From Chryseobacterium sp. (GTDB lineage Bacteria > Bacteroidota > Bacteroidia > Flavobacteriales > Weeksellaceae): 9,156 bases of DNA. This document shows, in pieces, positions 1 to 7,032 of the stretch. Under the pieces are notes generated by a model. The model saw nothing but the letters and a program-made list of their open reading frames with translations. It did not search any database and had not been told where the DNA came from. The stretch covers positions 1 to 9,156 of the forward strand of contig RDDY01000049.1 in NCBI GenBank assembly GCA_003852805.1. Reading direction: 5' to 3'. Position 1 is the stretch's first letter, and every line of letters begins with the position of its first letter. The position numbers were made by a program, and so were the translations under genes.

Positions 1-33
1 AATATGATGTGCGTATTTATAGTATATTTGCAG

Positions 34-66
34 TTTGCAAGTCGAGACTTTACTGTATACTTTTTG
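34..66 (+). promoter_or_regulatory. candidate Bacteroidota promoter for the lectin/DUF11 gene pair
   Basis: A TTTG at 34-37 is followed after 20 bases by TACTTTTTG at 58-66. This resembles the Bacteroidota sigma-A promoter (TTTG, 19-21 bases, TAnnTTTG) with one extra T in the -7 element. It would place the transcript start about 40 bases before the ATG at 112. The leader is A-rich near the start codon (97-110) and has no clear Shine-Dalgarno site, which is usual in this phylum. A second TAnnTTTG match (23-30) has no visible upstream partner because its -33 region lies at the window edge. Confidence 0.4.
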
Positions 67-111
67 CGCCGTTATGGAAAGGACTTTAACAAATTAACTA
101 AGAAATAGTAG

Positions 112-2145
112 ATGATGTTAAAATTAAGTGAAATCAGAGAATGTATAACGAGGTTACTGTTATTATGCACTATTGTGGGGCCATGTATGGTCGGTGCTCA
201 GTTTACGATTACTGAGAGTTTTAAGGGTAGCAACGTAGGCAGTAATATTATCTTGGGCGGTGACGCCAGGCTTACTTCCGGCAATGCGGACCCTGTGAAT
301 AACGGCTGGCTGAGACTGACAACCGACGCTAACCGTCAAAACGGATATGCGTATATTAACAATGCCTTCCCGTCCTCTTATGGAATCTATATAGAATTTG
401 AATATAAGACCTGGAGAAGCAGTGGTTCTGGAGGTGCGGATGGTTTCTCGGTTTTCTTGTTTAATGCTGCTACGTCGCCGTTCAGGATCGGAGCTTATGG
501 AGGATCGTTGGGATATGCAAATTTAAATTCCGGATCTACAAATATCGCCGGCTTGGCAGGAGCTTATTTGGGAATCGGATTTGATGAATACGGGAACTTT
601 GCGGCAGCATCCGAAGGCAAGGCAGGCGGAACGGCGAACTTGACACCAAGTTCTGTCGTGCTCCGCGGCGCCACCAATTTACCGGCTCCCACTTCGTCTT
701 ACCGTTACCTTGGTAGCGTACAGACCACGCAGATCGGCACAAAGCAATCTGTTGATTATACAACTGCTACAACAACTCGTCCGACGGATGCACAATTTTA
801 CAGAAGAGTCAAAATATATATCGACCCAATAGGAACATCTGCCGCGCCTAGATATCGGATCCGGGTATTCTGGCGTCCTAAAGCATCTTCGGCGGACGAG
901 TTGCTTATTGATAAAGAAACTACAGATCCTATTCCCGCGATGCTTAAAATGGGATTCGCCGGTTCGACTGGCGGCAGTGTCAATTTCCATGAGATCAGAA
1001 ATCTGCTGATAACCACTACCGGCGGTGTACGCGTGCAGAAAGAGGTGGATAAAACCACCGCCTTGCCTGGCGAAGAACTAACCTATACAGTGAATGTGTA
1101 TAACGAAACTCAAGACGTGATCAGCAATTTGGGGCTTACAGACATCGTGCGAGATGGTAATAACCAAACAATCAAAAGTTCACAGTTTACACTGAGCAGT
1201 ATTACTTTTAACAATAACGGAAATACTGGCACGACGGCCACAGGATTTATAAGTGGCACTCCTAAAACCTCAGGTCTCACTAATCCGCTCTCTAGTACGC
1301 TGGCTTTAGCAGCCAATAGCTATGGCACGTTTGTAATCAAAGGAAAAGTCAACAGCAATGTAGATGGTGGCGCTGTTAACAACTCAGTATCACTGGATGT
1401 TTCCAATATTGGTGTTACAGATCCCGACCTCACTAACAATCAGGCCACTGTATCAACAACTATTTTAAATCCCAACGTAGATTTGAAGATTGAAAAGGGA
1501 GTGAATAACAATGGTGAAGCCAATGCCAACGGAAACGTCTTTAGCATCGTCGTGAGCAATGTGAGCTCCACCGTAAAACCGGCCGGTAAGACGGTTACAG
1601 TAACCGACGCGCTGCCGGCGGGTCTTACCGGAGGAACCGCAACCGGGAGCGGCTGGACAATAACCAAAAAGGAAAACACCTATACATTTACACGCGCTGA
1701 TAAGTTGGATGCACAATACGCCTATCCGACCATTACCATTCCGGTAACGCCGTCAACCAACGGTCCATGGACAAATACCGCGACTCTCAGCTATGCTGAT
1801 GATACCAATACCGCGAACAATACGGCTACCGCTACGCTTAGAGCATTGGTATGTTTTAACGATCCCGTTACAACCGGAACGGCGCTGCCGACTCGTCAAG
1901 GAATAACTTTACTAAAACGCGCAGGCGCTGCGGATACCGACAAATGGCCAATGTCCCGAAACGGCGGACATCTGGCGCTGGAATCCAATAGTCAAGGATT
2001 TGTGGTGACAAGATCTACAACCACAGATCTCAGCAAGATCATCAGTCCGCAAGAAGGAATGATGGTTTACGATACAACCGCAAAATGTTTGAAAATTTAC
2101 AGTTCAGGCAGCTGGAAATGTTTCAATACACCTACCTGCCCTTAA
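112..2145 (+). CDS. exported surface protein: L-type lectin-like domain, two DUF11 repeats, C-terminal GMMVY module
   Basis: This is a 677-residue protein, probably secreted or surface-bound. Residues 1-30 form a signal peptide with a hydrophobic core (LLLLCTIVG), ending near VGAQ. Residues 35-300 resemble a bacterial L-type lectin beta-sandwich, with the hallmarks ADGFSVFLF (from 109) and LGIGFDEYGNF (153-163); in lectins such loops carry the metal and sugar-binding residues. Two DUF11-type Ig-like repeats follow at about 305-450 (LPGEELTYTVNVYNET) and 453-580 (ending in NTATLSYADDTNTANNTATA). These usually act as spacer stalks in surface proteins. The tail (581-677) carries the motif GMMVYDTTAKCLKIYSSGSW, common at the ends of Flavobacteriia exported proteins. 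All four cysteines of the mature protein lie in this tail (581, 659, 670, 676). No type IX sorting domain is recognisable. Tandem ATGs occur at 112 and 115; either could be the start. It probably forms an operon with the next gene. An adhesin or glycan-binding role is inferred. Confidence 0.85.
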   Translation: MMLKLSEIRECITRLLLLCTIVGPCMVGAQFTITESFKGSNVGSNIILGGDARLTSGNADPVNNGWLRLTTDANRQNGYAYINNAFPSSYGIYIEFEYKTWRSSGSGGADGFSVFLFNAATSPFRIGAYGGSLGYANLNSGSTNIAGLAGAYLGIGFDEYGNFAAASEGKAGGTANLTPSSVVLRGATNLPAPTSSYRYLGSVQTTQIGTKQSVDYTTATTTRPTDAQFYRRVKIYIDPIGTSAAPRYRIRVFWRPKASSADELLIDKETTDPIPAMLKMGFAGSTGGSVNFHEIRNLLITTTGGVRVQKEVDKTTALPGEELTYTVNVYNETQDVISNLGLTDIVRDGNNQTIKSSQFTLSSITFNNNGNTGTTATGFISGTPKTSGLTNPLSSTLALAANSYGTFVIKGKVNSNVDGGAVNNSVSLDVSNIGVTDPDLTNNQATVSTTILNPNVDLKIEKGVNNNGEANANGNVFSIVVSNVSSTVKPAGKTVTVTDALPAGLTGGTATGSGWTITKKENTYTFTRADKLDAQYAYPTITIPVTPSTNGPWTNTATLSYADDTNTANNTATATLRALVCFNDPVTTGTALPTRQGITLLKRAGAADTDKWPMSRNGGHLALESNSQGFVVTRSTTTDLSKIISPQEGMMVYDTTAKCLKIYSSGSWKCFNTPTCP

Positions 2146-2176
2146 CTTTGTTGACGCGTTACCGAAAGACTAGAAA

Positions 2177-2716
2177 ATGAAAAAGCTATTTATAACTCTC
2201 CTCTTCAGTATATCTGCATCTGCTTTCACACAAGTGATCGTGGGCGATGCCGCAGGCACGGTGCCTGCAAACCAAAAACAAAGCGTCTTGCTGGAATTCT
2301 CCAATGCAAAAAAGGGAATTATCTTACCTTATGTGCGTACTTTGCCTACCGGTGCCGGCCTTGCCGAGGGTACCCTTTTGTTGGATGCCACCAACGCGCA
2401 GCAGGCTAGGGTAATGTATTACAACGGAACTTGGCAGGACCTGAGCCGTGGTAATGTTGCAAATGTCTCCACCGCTCTCAGCAGTCAACCGACAGTTTCA
2501 GAAGACACTGCGCGCGGAACAATCATAGGAGCAGAGAACTCTACCGCAAACGGCGTTTTGGTTTTGGAATCTTCCACCAAGGCGCTTGTGCTGCCGCAGG
2601 TAAACAGTACGGATGAAATCATCAATCCGGCGCCGGGAATGATGGTCTATGTAAACGGAACAAATAAAAGACTGGCTGTGTTCAATGGTTCCAAATGGAC
2701 CTACTGGATGCCGTAG
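2177..2716 (+). CDS. small secreted protein with two copies of the GMMVY/NGxW module
   Basis: This is a 179-residue protein with a clear signal peptide (MKKLFITLLFSISASAFTQ, cleavage near residue 16-19). No enzyme family is recognised. The mature part is two copies of one roughly 55-residue unit, at about 36-90 and 125-178, joined by a Ser/Thr/Asn-rich linker. Each unit starts with a hydrophobic strand and an LE motif (SVLLEFS; LVLESS), continues with a KGIILP or KALVLP segment, then a Gly-led strand (GTLLLDATN; GMMVYVNGTN), and ends with NGTW or NGSKW. The second copy closely matches the tail of the protein encoded upstream. The gene starts 31 bases after that stop, with an A-rich leader (GAAAATG), so co-transcription is likely. 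A bidirectional terminator follows 22 bases after the stop. The two proteins may share an assembly or surface-display role, which is inferred from the shared module. Confidence 0.8.
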   Translation: MKKLFITLLFSISASAFTQVIVGDAAGTVPANQKQSVLLEFSNAKKGIILPYVRTLPTGAGLAEGTLLLDATNAQQARVMYYNGTWQDLSRGNVANVSTALSSQPTVSEDTARGTIIGAENSTANGVLVLESSTKALVLPQVNSTDEIINPAPGMMVYVNGTNKRLAVFNGSKWTYWMP

Positions 2717-2738
2717 CCAAGAGCTCTCCAAGCTGGTA

Positions 2739-2775
2739 AAAAAGAAATCCCCGACGACGTCGAGGATTTCTTTTT
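2739..2775. terminator. bidirectional intrinsic terminator between convergent units
   Basis: A near-perfect inverted repeat pairs 2739-2750 with 2764-2775 (core AAAGAAATCC / GGATTTCTTT). After one C-A mismatch it continues as CGAC/GTCG around a 3-base loop (2756-2758). The A-run on the left and T-run on the right make it a terminator in both directions. It lies 22 bases after the + strand stop (2716) and 43 bases after the - strand stop (2819), so it serves both convergent units. Confidence 0.9.
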
Positions 2776-2818
2776 ATGAACAAGCCAAGTGAATTTAGCC
2801 TTGTAATGCAAGAGCCTA

Positions 2819-3499
2819 TCAAAACAGATAGCCCACCGCAATGCCGAACTGCCGATTGTAGATTCTCAGGTCCTTGCGGTTTTCCGCTACCTCGTAAGTG
2901 TTTGAATTGTCGAAGATGCTTGCAAAGCCACGCGAGAAGTGCAGGTCGATATCGACCCCGAAATTAAACCGGTAACCGATGCCGGCGGTGACGCCGTAAT
3001 CCAGTTTTTGCAGGTATTGACCGTTCTCCTGATCGTCTTTGTCGTTACCGAAGATCTCGTGATCGCGGTAAGTGCGCCCTGCGGAATCGGCTGCGGTTAT
3101 CGACGAATCGGTCAGTATATTCATGTACGGTCCCGCATAAACCTGTACCGCACCGATGTGGTAAGCCGTGCTGATGGGGTTCAGGCGGATGTTGTTCAGC
3201 CGCAATCTTGCGTTGATATTTTGCCCGTTGAGATCGCGCAAAAACTCGGCGCCGGTTCGGGCATAAAAAAGTTCATGTTTAAGGCTTACGCGGTGGCTTA
3301 TCGGATTATCGATACTGATGCCCGCGCTGTAACCGTTAACGGCGTTGATTTTGCCATCGGCAGACAGCAGATTCGCATCGGCGCCGGTTAAGGTAGAATT
3401 GACCCAGCCCGCGCGCAGAGTGGTTTTGACAACAGGATCATCGGTCTGTTGCGCGTTCATCAATGCGCAGAAGCAGGAGAGGAAAAGATATTTTTTCAT
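2819..3499 (-). CDS. outer-membrane beta-barrel protein (PorT-like / OMP_b-brl family)
   Basis: This is a 226-residue outer-membrane protein. I chose the ATG at 3499 because it gives a compact signal peptide (MKKYLFLSCFCALMNAQQ) and leaves 11 bases after the TolC stop. An in-frame ATG at 3529 would add MGHRFLMLYC ahead of the signal peptide and overlap tolC. The mature part alternates hydrophobic and polar residues in amphipathic strands: an early LRAGWVNSTLTG strand, a mid YAGPYMN strand, and late strands around YGVTAGIGYRFNFGVDIDLH. It ends in the aromatic residue Phe of AVGYLF, as expected for a BAM-assembled barrel. Size and strand pattern fit the small 8-strand-type barrels common in Bacteroidota. 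It is very probably co-transcribed with tolC and ends at the shared terminator. Its function is unknown; a structural or accessory outer-membrane role is all the sequence supports. Confidence 0.75.
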   Translation of the reverse strand: MKKYLFLSCFCALMNAQQTDDPVVKTTLRAGWVNSTLTGADANLLSADGKINAVNGYSAGISIDNPISHRVSLKHELFYARTGAEFLRDLNGQNINARLRLNNIRLNPISTAYHIGAVQVYAGPYMNILTDSSITAADSAGRTYRDHEIFGNDKDDQENGQYLQKLDYGVTAGIGYRFNFGVDIDLHFSRGFASIFDNSNTYEVAENRKDLRIYNRQFGIAVGYLF

Positions 3500-3510
3500 A
3501 CAATACAGCA

Positions 3511-4728
3511 TTAAAAATCGATGTCCCAAACGCCGACAGCCGTCTCCAGTTCCACAACGGATAAGTTGTAACGGGCAATGGCATCGATCTCGGCAAGTTT
3601 CTTTTGTCTGTAATTTTCTTCGGCCGCAAGCATCTGCTGTAAATCATTTGAACCGCGTGCAACAGTCCGATCGAAGAGCTGTTGCGCAGCGGCAGTTTCT
3701 TCTTGTGCTTTTTCCAAGAGCTCTTGCTGCTGTGTAAGCTTTCGGTAGGCAACGCGAATCCGGCGCTCTGTTTTGCGCAGCAGAGCCAAGTGCTCCAACT
3801 GTGCCTGCTTTTCTTGGTATTGTGCTGTTTTTACGCCCGCGTCGTTTTTGTTTGAAAATGCAATGGGAATGCTGATGCCCGCTTTTGCAACGGTATGGCC
3901 GGGGTCTGGACCGATGATGTTTTTGGCGAATGAATTGTTCTCGACGCCGATCATCACGCCGAGATCGGGGACGCGATCGGCTTTTGCCATTGAGATTTCA
4001 CGCTCTGCAACGGTAAGCTTCTGCCGAGAAGCAAGCAGTTCTGTTTGCCGGTGCTGTGCTGTTTGTAGCAGATCTTCTTCCGTAAAATTGCGTAACAAAG
4101 CTTGAAGATTTCCTACCGGAAAAATTGCTTTACCGCCTATTGTTTCCGCAAGTTCTTCCAAGCTGTCGTTTAATTCCTCGCGGCTCTTTTTTATTTCATT
4201 TTCCAGCGCTTGGATTCTGTCGTTCAGTAATTCCGAGTCGAACTTCTTAATTGTTTTGAGCCACGACAGAGAATGTTGCAAAGCATCCAAGCGCGCTTTG
4301 TTCTTCAGCGCTTCCAAGTAATTTTCGGTGGCTTCTTGCCGCAACTCTTGGAAAAAACTTTGCAGTTCCAATTCGGCAGCCGTAATTTTCTCGGCGGCCA
4401 GATTCTTCCGTGCTTTTCTTTTTCCGCCGAGCTCTACTTCCCAAGACAGTTCCGCTTCAAAGCCGTAACCCATTTTTAGCCTCCGTTGCTGATTATCGAA
4501 TGCCGTGAAACTCAACTCAGGGTCGGGGAGTGCCTTGGCAGCTTGCGCCTCCGCTCTCGCAATATCCACGTCGTATTTCTTGGCGGCAAAGTTCAAATGT
4601 TCGCTTTTTACTTCGGAGAGAAATTCAGGATAAGAGAGCCGAAGCGTATCCGACGCAACGGCGGACTGTGCTGTGCCATAAACGGTGCCCGCAACGAGCG
4701 AGATCAGTAAAAACAAATTCTTTCTCAT
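3511..4728 (-). CDS. TolC-family outer-membrane efflux protein
   Basis: This is a 405-residue outer-membrane factor, the exit duct that partners with an inner-membrane pump and a periplasmic adaptor. The start at 4728 gives a proper signal peptide (MRKNLFLLISLVAGTVYGTA). The open frame continues back to 4923, but that stretch is basic, not signal-like, and overlaps the mscS gene. The TolC internal repeat is visible: the two PDP/PDL-type segments (LPDPELSFTAFD near 67-78 and RVPDLGVMIGVENN near 252-265) each precede beta-strand residues, and long charged alpha-helical coiled-coil stretches lie at about 105-195 and 295-395. The EVELGGKRKAR segment (97-107) resembles CzcC/CusC-like metal-efflux outer-membrane factors, but this does not fix the substrate. 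No adaptor or RND/ABC pump gene is adjacent. It is followed after 11 bases by a beta-barrel gene and preceded by a 53-base gap with a weak terminator for mscS. Confidence 0.87.
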   Translation of the reverse strand: MRKNLFLLISLVAGTVYGTAQSAVASDTLRLSYPEFLSEVKSEHLNFAAKKYDVDIARAEAQAAKALPDPELSFTAFDNQQRRLKMGYGFEAELSWEVELGGKRKARKNLAAEKITAAELELQSFFQELRQEATENYLEALKNKARLDALQHSLSWLKTIKKFDSELLNDRIQALENEIKKSREELNDSLEELAETIGGKAIFPVGNLQALLRNFTEEDLLQTAQHRQTELLASRQKLTVAEREISMAKADRVPDLGVMIGVENNSFAKNIIGPDPGHTVAKAGISIPIAFSNKNDAGVKTAQYQEKQAQLEHLALLRKTERRIRVAYRKLTQQQELLEKAQEETAAAQQLFDRTVARGSNDLQQMLAAEENYRQKKLAEIDAIARYNLSVVELETAVGVWDIDF

Positions 4729-4757
4729 AGGCTGACGGCGCAAGATAAGGCTTTCGA

Positions 4758-4783
4758 CCAAAAGAAAACGGCTGCCGATTTTC
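4758..4783 (-). terminator. probable intrinsic terminator overlapping the mscS stop codon
   Basis: Read on the - strand, GAAAA, a bulged T, then CGG, the loop CAG, then CCG and TTTTC form an 8-pair stem (4764-4783), followed by TTTT (4763-4760). The stem begins inside the TGA stop codon at 4784-4782. The stem is short and bulged, so read-through into tolC is possible. Confidence 0.45.
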
Positions 4784-5633
4784 ACGGTTGGCGACTGGCC
4801 GAAACAATGGCCCGCATCGGGAACGGCAGTTCGATACCGTTTTGGCGGAAAGCTTCGGTCATGTGAACGATTACGTCGCTGTAAAATTGCAGATAAGGCA
4901 TCCGTTCGCCCGAGGAAACCCAAATCAACACTTTAAAATCAATTGTGCTTTCACCGATGTTTTCGAACAAGAAATGGGTTTCGTCGGTTATCACTCCGGG
5001 CACTTCTTTCAGAGCGGCCAGTGCCACTTGCTGCACTTTTCGCAAATCAGCGGTTTTGGAAACTCCGCCCGTAATATCGGCTCTGCGCTTTCCCAAACGG
5101 GTAAAATTGATGATCGCGTTTTGGAAAACTTCTCGGTTCGGAATGATAATCAGTTGACCCTGATAGGTTTTCAAGGTGGTGTCGCGCAGCCGTATTTCTT
5201 CCACGAAGCCTTCAAAATCCTTGATACGGATAGCTTCACCAATTTTAAACGGACGGCGAAAGCTCAAGAAAATCCCCGACATGAAATTGGCGGCAATATC
5301 CTGAAAAGCAAATGCCAGCGCGATGCCCACAATCCCCGCGCCCGCCAACGCTGTGGTAATGGTCTTGTCGAGGTTCAGGATGCGCAATGCGGTAAAGATC
5401 ACGATGCCGATGGCTACCACATAAACCAAGCTGATGACCAAATCGCCAAGCGTGCGATTGTGGAAGTGCACCTCCAATTTTCGGCGTGCAAAGTCGCGCA
5501 CGCGTTTGGCCAAATAAATCCCGACCACCAAAATCAACGATGCCAGCAACAGATTCGGCAGCATTTTGATTACGGTCGAAACCCAGAAATTCAGTTTTTG
5601 GGAAATCAGTTCCAGCGCTTTCTCCAAGTTCAT
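4782..5633 (-). CDS. small-conductance mechanosensitive channel, MscS family
   Basis: This is a 283-residue inner-membrane channel that opens under membrane tension to release solutes during osmotic downshock. It has the three-helix MscS core: TM1 at about 22-42, TM2 at about 65-85, and the pore-lining TM3 at about 93-122 with the Gly/Ala-rich pattern LAGAGIVGIALAFAFQDIAA. The beta domain follows (PFKIGEAIRI, then IPNREVFQNAIINFTR at 164-179). The C-terminal alpha/beta domain ends with the family's NGIELPFPMR (265-274). The length matches E. coli MscS (286 residues). I chose the start at 5633; an in-frame ATG at 5681 lies inside the terminator hairpin of the upstream gene and would add a basic FFLFKLRRR peptide. 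The gene is therefore probably transcribed on its own, although I see no convincing promoter in 5634-5666. Confidence 0.93.
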   Translation of the reverse strand: MNLEKALELISQKLNFWVSTVIKMLPNLLLASLILVVGIYLAKRVRDFARRKLEVHFHNRTLGDLVISLVYVVAIGIVIFTALRILNLDKTITTALAGAGIVGIALAFAFQDIAANFMSGIFLSFRRPFKIGEAIRIKDFEGFVEEIRLRDTTLKTYQGQLIIIPNREVFQNAIINFTRLGKRRADITGGVSKTADLRKVQQVALAALKEVPGVITDETHFLFENIGESTIDFKVLIWVSSGERMPYLQFYSDVIVHMTEAFRQNGIELPFPMRAIVSASRQP

Positions 5634-5666
5634 GAAAATTGTTTGTGATCTACGGCGCAATTTAAA

Positions 5667-5694
5667 CAAAAAGAAAGCCATCCTTTCGGATGGC
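5667..5694 (-). terminator. intrinsic terminator of the blaI-M56 operon
   Basis: On the - strand a perfect 7-bp stem (GCCATCC / GGATGGC; 5694-5688 with 5683-5677) closes a GAAA tetraloop and is followed by TTTCTTTTTG (5676-5667). It starts 6 bases after the TAA of the M56 gene. It argues against the longer mscS start at 5681, which would lie within it. Confidence 0.85.
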
Positions 5695-5700
5695 GGTGGG

Positions 5701-7032
5701 TTACTCGAAGTTCATGGTAATCGGAAGCCGGAAGAGGCTGGTAACCGCCTTGCCGTCTTCGGTGGCGGGCTTCCATACAACGCCGTCGGTCACGGCATGC
5801 AATGTGCGCAGCAGTTCATTGTTGAATGTCTCGTTCTCGCCGCGTACCGCAATATCGGTTACATTGCCTGCCGCGTCGATTTTGATCTCGGCAGCCGCCT
5901 TAACAATTCCCGATACGCGCTCGATTGTTCCGACATTAAACTGCTGCGCAACCTTTTGACGGAATGTGTTGATTCCACCCGGATACTCTGCGGGAATCTG
6001 TTCCTGAACTTCTGTAGATGAGGAACTCTGTGGTGCTACATCCGTTTCCACCACTGCTTCGGTGCGCGCAGCGGCAAGCGTTTCTTGACGGACCGGAATT
6101 TCTTTGTTAAGCTCGTTACGTTCTGCAACTGCTTTTTTCCGGAATTGAGATTGTTCGGACGGATTGCTTTTTTGCTGCAACGGCGCTGCCTGTACTCTCG
6201 CATCTTTGTTTTGTGCGCTGATCGATACGCTTTGGGCAAAGATTACGGCAAACAATGCGGCGCTCAGGCTCTTTGCCAATCGTGTGTTTTTGTTGGGTTT
6301 GGTCATCATAATAAATCGTTTTTTGGTGTTAATGAAATTGAACTCGCTTGTCAGTTGTAATGGGTTTTCTTTGTTTATGTGGTTTAGAAGAATGGTGCAG
6401 TAAGCCTCGGCAGCCAATCCCGTGGAGAGCACGGCTTCGTCGGCGAGATATTCGTGCACATTGCGCAGTTCGCGGCGGAGCAAATAAAAGAACGGATTGA
6501 ACCAAAAGAAACAAATCAGCAGTTCTACGGCCAAAACATCCAAACTGTGCAGCTGTGCGGCATGCGCTTCTTCATGGCGGATCACCGCTTCCTCGGTTGG
6601 CCGATCTGCAGGCAGAAAAATGGTCCGCATAAAGCAAAACGCTTGCTCGATTTTACCGTTGCTGACTATTTTAATTGCGCCTCCACCGATTGGCTTGGAC
6701 GCCGATTTCAATTGTCGAATGCGCAGCAGTTGCATTGCAAACCGCAACAATAAAACGGCGGTGACGGTCCAATAAAAAATACTTAGGTAATCCACTACCG
6801 CTACCGTTTCGGTCTTGCCGAGTTCCAGAGTCGGCATCTCGGTGACTATGTTGCGGAGGGTGGGCGCGGCCGTCGTCGGAAATTCTATCCAAAGCAGTTG
6901 CGGTGCGCAGAGAAACAGCGCCAGCAAATAGAACCGATTGAAAACAAACCCTTTGCCGCGCGACAACAGCAGACGGTAAACCAACCATCCCGTGCCGCTG
7001 AACAAAAGGAAACCGAAAACTTTACTTTCCAT
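5701..7032 (-). CDS. BlaR1-like M56 membrane metallopeptidase fused to a TonB C-terminal domain
   Basis: This is a 443-residue membrane zinc protease, the likely sensor/effector partner of the BlaI repressor upstream. The N-terminal hydrophobic segments lie at about 5-23, 33-50 and 82-104. A cytoplasmic region follows with the zinc motif HEEAH (153-157), then a hydrophobic stretch (163-185) and the EYLADEAVL segment (194-202) that supplies the third metal ligand in M56 enzymes. A further hydrophobic segment (252-272) leads into a Gln/Glu/Ala-rich, presumably periplasmic linker (275-345). The end (about 346-443) is a TonB C-terminal-type domain: YPGGINTF, then the strand EIKIDAAGNVTDIAV and the VVWKPATEDGKAV segment. 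Classical BlaR1 instead carries a penicillin-binding sensor domain, which is absent here. M56-TonB fusions are known in Bacteroidota. The start ATG (7032-7030) overlaps the blaI TGA by one base (TGATG), indicating translational coupling. A strong terminator follows. The signal sensed cannot be read from the sequence. Confidence 0.88.
   Translation of the reverse strand: MESKVFGFLLFSGTGWLVYRLLLSRGKGFVFNRFYLLALFLCAPQLLWIEFPTTAAPTLRNIVTEMPTLELGKTETVAVVDYLSIFYWTVTAVLLLRFAMQLLRIRQLKSASKPIGGGAIKIVSNGKIEQAFCFMRTIFLPADRPTEEAVIRHEEAHAAQLHSLDVLAVELLICFFWFNPFFYLLRRELRNVHEYLADEAVLSTGLAAEAYCTILLNHINKENPLQLTSEFNFINTKKRFIMMTKPNKNTRLAKSLSAALFAVIFAQSVSISAQNKDARVQAAPLQQKSNPSEQSQFRKKAVAERNELNKEIPVRQETLAAARTEAVVETDVAPQSSSSTEVQEQIPAEYPGGINTFRQKVAQQFNVGTIERVSGIVKAAAEIKIDAAGNVTDIAVRGENETFNNELLRTLHAVTDGVVWKPATEDGKAVTSLFRLPITMNFE

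Noticed and set aside
23..30. TATATTTG as the main -7 element for the lectin gene
   Set aside because: It matches the consensus, but its -33 region would be at or before the window start and cannot be assessed; the pair at 34-66 has a visible partner at correct spacing.
2939..3391. + strand open frame opposite the outer-membrane barrel gene
   Set aside because: The - strand frame has a signal peptide, barrel strands and a C-terminal Phe; the + strand frame has no family features and lies behind a terminator.
4729..4923. N-terminal extension of the TolC frame
   Set aside because: It is basic, overlaps mscS, and precedes an intact signal peptide that starts at 4728.
4788..5648. Long + strand open frame (286 codons) opposite mscS
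   Set aside because: It mirrors a solid MscS gene, has no signal peptide or recognisable domain, and its composition (rich in Gln, His, Asn) is that of an antisense frame.
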